In this document: piece after piece, positions 61,356-64,000 of the stretch
How the letters are laid out: the number at the start of each line of letters is the position of its first letter
Position numbering within the stretch: position 1 is the first letter of the stretch
Source: Plasmodium brasilianum
Taxonomy: Eukaryota > Apicomplexa > Aconoidasida > Haemosporida > Plasmodiidae
Assembly: GCF_023973825.1 (NCBI RefSeq)
Contig: NC_090115.1
Location: 1,178,001 to 1,242,000 of the forward strand
Direction: 5' to 3'
Length of the DNA stretch: 64,000 nt
The notes under the pieces: generated by a model
Database searches by the model: none
The model's input: the letters and a program-made list of their open reading frames with translations, nothing else
Told to the model about the DNA's origin: nothing
Program-made: the position numbers and the translations under genes

Positions 61356-64000
61356 ATATATATTTTTTTTTTCTAAAAGATTACAACTATAAATTCATTG
61401 TATTACATATATATTACACTTTTTTTTTTTAGATATTATCTCAATATGGGGCTTAATTTCATAACAGTAAAAGAAAATAAATATATATATAAATATTAAT
61501 AAAGAACATACGTGTTAATTATAAAAGAATGGTTCAACATATTCCAGAACAAATTCATTAAGAAAGATATTAAATATAGATTATTATATTCCATGATATG
61601 CCGCAGAGTTATTGAATATGTAACATACGAAGACAGATAATAACAATATTCAAAGTACACACATATGGTTTCATATAAAATTCAATTCAGAGGGAAAAAA
61701 TTAAGAATTACAGATAAAGAACATGCAAAGAAGAATATAGTTAATTTTAAATTATACGTTATATCTATATAAAAGGAAATATAATTAATTTAAAACTTTT
61801 TAATGAAGGGAGATACGAGAATACTGTAATTATAATATTGAGAAATATTAGAAGGTATAAAATATATTTTTAAAAATATAATTTTAGAAAGTATAAAAAT
61901 AAATAAAGAAAAATATTTTTAAATAAAATAAAAAAAAAAATAATAAAAATGGAAAACAAATAATTTGAAATTAATACATTAATAGGAAGAAAAAAAAGAA
62001 TCTATAAAACAAGTTTATATATTATAATTAAAATATTTGAAATACAAAAACATTTATTTTTATTTCACATTTGTATTTTAATAAGTAAAATGGAGAATAT
62101 GATTTATAGAAATATTTACCAAGACATAGAATTAAATATACGTAACATAAGGCGAATTAGTAGGTGTTTACTTATACGTCATACATAATATAATTATTAA
62201 ATTTTATGGAATGGTAGTTAAATAATATTTGGAAAACATATATGTAATTAAATGCCCAAGTCTAATAGTTAAAACTTTTTAAAGAGATAATTTTCTACAT
62301 ATTGAACCTAACGAAGTCATTAAAATAACTTCATATATAAAGTAAATATAGAATTTTTGTTATATATTGAAGTATCCGAAGAATAGTATTCATTATATAT
62401 GAATGACTATGTGAGTATATTAACATAATGAAGTACTCGATCATATGTATAGAAATGAATTGTATGTTATAAAATTATATAATTTATAAAAAATTAATTA
62501 ATAAATAGTTTTTCTTAAGATATATACTATTTTGTGAGAATGCTAAATAAACTAAAATAAATGAAAACAAAATCATATATTATCTTTAATACATAATCAC
62601 TATGTTGAATAAATGTGCATAAACTCATATAAGTGAATATTATGAATGTCTTTTCTATATGATTGTGCATATAAGGAGAAAAAAAGTTACTAAGGGATAA
62701 TATACATTTTAAAATCATATCGTTATAAAAAATATATAAATAATAAAAATGAAAAACTTGTACAGTTCCTTTATTAATTAAAAAATATAATTCTTCATGT
62801 ACAACTTATTAGATCCATAAGTAATAGCATAGTTAATATATGATATAACATGGGTGTGCAGTATTACTAATAAATAAAAAAATATTAAATAATAAAATTT
62901 TTATAGGATACATTTTATATAATTTTATAATTTTTTCTACCTATATATTAATGTCAAACAAAATTATTAAGTATTATATATTCACATGATCTTAACCATA
63001 TAACAAATTATAAAAATTAAATAATAATATAAATGATAAATTATGAAATATTACCACGGAATATAACATAATGCATTTAGGTAGATAGAAAAATATTAAG
63101 ATTAATATTAAAAAATAAGAGCATAATTTAACTTATGATATAGTTGCATAACGTAGAAAAGATTAAACATATTAGAAACAAAAAAAAAAAATAATTCAAA
63201 AATTACTTTTTCATTTAAAGAAAAATTAAAATATTTAGAAAGTGACAATTAAAATAATTCATTTATGAAACAATAAAGTAATAAGTTTATTATGAAGTAA
63301 TAAATATGGTTCTTTTGTTAGACTATAATTACATTTATATTAGGAATAAATATAGAATTATACAATTTCTTCATAATTACTTTTTTTTAATTTAAAATTA
63401 TCTTTATATTTAATAGTTTTCGTTCCTTTTTTTTTGATTAATTTTTTTTTTTTTAAATGTAATATGAAATATTTTTTTTATGATTCGTATAATGTTTTGT
63501 GCGTATAATAATTTTTTAGTTTCCATTTGCAGTGATATAAACCACAATTAAAAAAATTAAGATATATAATATTTTTGTAAATATGTATTTCGCACAAAAA
63601 CAAAAATTAAATTAAAATATATTTACGTATATATTTTTTTTAAATATATGCTTTTTATGGTATGTGTTTATAAAACAAAAGAAATAATAAACTTATTTTA
63701 AAAAATTGTTCTGAAAAAAATAAATTAATGATTTTCTTAACACATTATTATACTATTATATTAAAAAATATTATGTATAATATTTATTTGGAAATATATT
63801 TTATCAGAATATTTTTGAAATTATTACTAATAAATCAAAGAAACATCAACAAAAAATATTTTTGATTTTTTTTTTTTTTTTTTTGGTTTTTAATCATAAA
63901 CATTAATTTATTTAATGAATAAAATACGAAAAAAACGTTTTTTTATAAATTTATTAATATATTATATGCAATAATTAAATGTATTTCCAAAATATAATTC
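61356..64000. other. AT-rich region with one unassigned coding-like patch
   Basis: Mostly low-complexity DNA. At 61530-61790 the plus strand has more complex sequence with open pieces in different frames, for example one reading Lys-Leu-Arg-Ile-Thr-Asp-Lys-Glu-His-Ala-Lys-Lys near 61700-61735 and one reading Ser-Met-Ile-Cys-Arg-Arg-Val-Ile-Glu near 61590-61620. It looks like a dead gene of a family not recognised here. No telomeric repeat is present at the right end. Confidence 0.4.

Noticed and set aside
1..64000. CRISPR arrays, bacterial operons, insertion sequences, rRNA or tRNA genes, telomere heptamer repeats
   Set aside because: None seen. The AT-rich, intron-bearing eukaryotic subtelomere explains the sequence, and no GC-rich tRNA/rRNA-like segment or telomeric array is visible.

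Overview
The window is very AT-rich (by eye about 80% A+T) eukaryotic DNA with short two-exon genes, GT-AG introns of about 75-145 bases, poly-A/T and AT microsatellites, and no recognisable housekeeping gene. The gene content points to a subtelomere of a human-malaria-type Plasmodium, most likely Plasmodium malariae or a close relative. It carries several members of the two exported-protein families called fam-l and fam-m in P. malariae, an STP1 gene, a pir pseudogene and PHIST-like remnants. No telomeric heptamer array is visible, so the chromosome end itself is not included.

Layout. 1.4-2.3 kb, minus strand: a two-exon exported protein with one C-terminal membrane helix. 8.0-12.5 kb, plus strand: the first doublet, a fam-m-type gene followed by a fam-l-type gene. 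About 15.9-29.6 kb and 32.4-46.2 kb: two diverged copies of one roughly 16.5-kb unit. Each copy holds a 2-kb non-coding island of higher sequence complexity, a PHIST-like pseudogene with its signal exon, a fam-l-type gene and a fam-m-type gene, all on the plus strand. 49.0-51.6 kb, minus strand: a four-exon STP1 gene with a membrane helix and a tryptophan-rich intracellular tail. 57.9-58.7 kb: a fam-l pseudogene. 60.5-61.4 kb: a pir pseudogene. The rest is low-complexity intergenic DNA with a few weak coding relics.

How the genes relate. The six intact fam-l/fam-m genes share one plan: exon 1 of 29 codons (35 in one, where the usual start has mutated) encoding a hydrophobic leader ending near a conserved W-I-C-H/N-F; a phase-0 intron of 125-137 bases; and exon 2 with a PEXEL-like Arg-x-Leu site, a basic linker, a highly conserved core, two membrane helices flanking a variable loop, and a basic tail. 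All six, plus the fam-l pseudogene, have a related element about 412-434 bases before the start codon. This suggests a shared promoter architecture. Products would be exported into the infected red cell or placed at a membrane there; their function is unknown. Which of the two subfamilies is called fam-l and which fam-m is from memory and is less certain than the grouping itself.

Two genes (the exported protein and STP1) are each interrupted by a single-base shift inside a 13-base poly-A run. In both cases one missing base explains the break, so sequencing or assembly error is a serious alternative to true pseudogenisation.
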